Of a stretch of DNA of 5,983 nt, positions 5,681-5,983 are shown one piece after another. This stretch comes from Deltaproteobacteria bacterium (GTDB lineage: Bacteria; Myxococcota_A; Polyangia; HGW-17; SLPX01): positions 1 through 5,983 of the forward strand of contig JAABSF010000189.1 of assembly GCA_011390535.1 (NCBI GenBank), given 5' to 3'. The notes beneath the pieces are model-generated. The model saw only the letters and a program-made list of their open reading frames with translations. It searched no databases and was not told the origin of the DNA. Position 1 is the first letter of the stretch, and each line of letters begins with the position of its first letter. The translations under genes were made by a program, and so were the position numbers.

Positions 5681-5983
5681 TGTTGACCTCCTGCCAATAT
5701 ATCTCTCGCAGTCCGTCTGCATCTACAAAATTGGCCAGGTTGTTCCAGGTTGAGCCTCCAATGATGTTTGTTTTTCCTCCCAGGGTGTTGGCAAAAACAT
5801 GCTGATCGTGGACCATGAGCCCGGCTATTACGCTGCCCCCTGCGCCTACAGGATCGGCCAACTCGAGAGCGTTTCCGCTTGGACCCGGGTTCATATCGAA
5901 GACATATATGTGCCCCGGGTTGTCTGGATCCTCGTCGCAGATATGGGCCTTGTCACCGGTTGATGTCCCTACATAGACTCGAT
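5670..5983 (-). CDS. pilY1: PilY1-like pilus tip protein, C-terminal fragment
   Basis: Only the last 103 codons are visible; the gene begins beyond the right edge and the frame is open to it. The segment RVYVGTSTGDKAHICDED...GHIYVFDMNPG is a beta-propeller-type blade as found in the C-terminal domain of PilY1, an exported adhesin and tip protein that modulates pilus extension and retraction. The ending LREIYWQEV recalls the REI/WRE endings of this family. No calcium-binding loop is visible in this portion. Position directly before pilV, pilW and fimT in one overlapping operon supports the call, although another secreted propeller protein cannot be excluded from so short a stretch. It ends with TAG (5672-5670) inside the start of pilV. 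Confidence 0.75.
   Translation of the reverse strand, partial: RVYVGTSTGDKAHICDEDPDNPGHIYVFDMNPGPSGNALELADPVGAGGSVIAGLMVHDQHVFANTLGGKTNIIGGSTWNNLANFVDADGLREIYWQEVNNAK
5686..5692 (-). promoter_or_regulatory. Ribosome binding site of pilV (AGGAGGT)
   Basis: AGGAGGT lies five bases before ATG 5680, inside the last codons of the pilY1-like gene. It decides the pilV start against the upstream in-frame ATG at 5722. Confidence 0.9.

Noticed and set aside
5681..5722. Longer N-terminus for pilV, starting at 5722
   Set aside because: There is no Shine-Dalgarno there, the leader would be overlong, and ATG 5680 has AGGAGGT at ideal spacing.

Overview
The window reads almost entirely on the minus strand (right to left). 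It carries a type IV pilus minor-pilin operon, then a signalling module, then the start of a radical SAM enzyme gene. Base composition is moderate and even. Type IVa pilus genes, a Hanks-type kinase typical of multicellular or predatory Gram-negative lineages, and a B12-binding radical SAM protein together suggest a Gram-negative proteobacterium in the broad sense, perhaps from the former deltaproteobacteria (Myxococcota, Desulfobacterota, Bdellovibrionota). That placement is inference; no marker gene settles it.

Right part (5983 to 3586): the C-terminal end of a PilY1-like tip protein, then three prepilins: pilV-like, pilW-like and fimT/GspH-like. Neighbouring genes overlap by 11, 4 and 4 bases, and each pilin has a clear Shine-Dalgarno inside the preceding gene. 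This is a translationally coupled operon for the pilus tip and priming complex.

Intergenic part (3585 to 3449): about 137 bases holding two tandem, imperfect 50-base units whose outer edge overlaps the stop codon of the last pilin gene. I see no classical terminator and no convincing promoter.

Middle part (3448 to 618): a cytoplasmic Ser/Thr protein kinase with a complete set of catalytic motifs, followed in the -1 frame by a long protein made of four receiver-like (REC) domains. All four lack the phosphoacceptor aspartate (Ser, Glu, Ala and Lys at that position). The two reading frames overlap by 175 bases. The join falls on a repeated A-rich slip-prone tract, and the REC frame has no good start of its own. 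The most interesting reading is a 943-residue kinase-pseudoreceiver fusion made by -1 ribosomal frameshifting. A single-base sequence error or mutation, or separate initiation at a GTG, remains possible.

Left part (604 to 1): the first 201 codons of an intact B12-binding radical SAM protein of the TIGR03960 type, starting 13 bases after the REC-array stop and running off the window.
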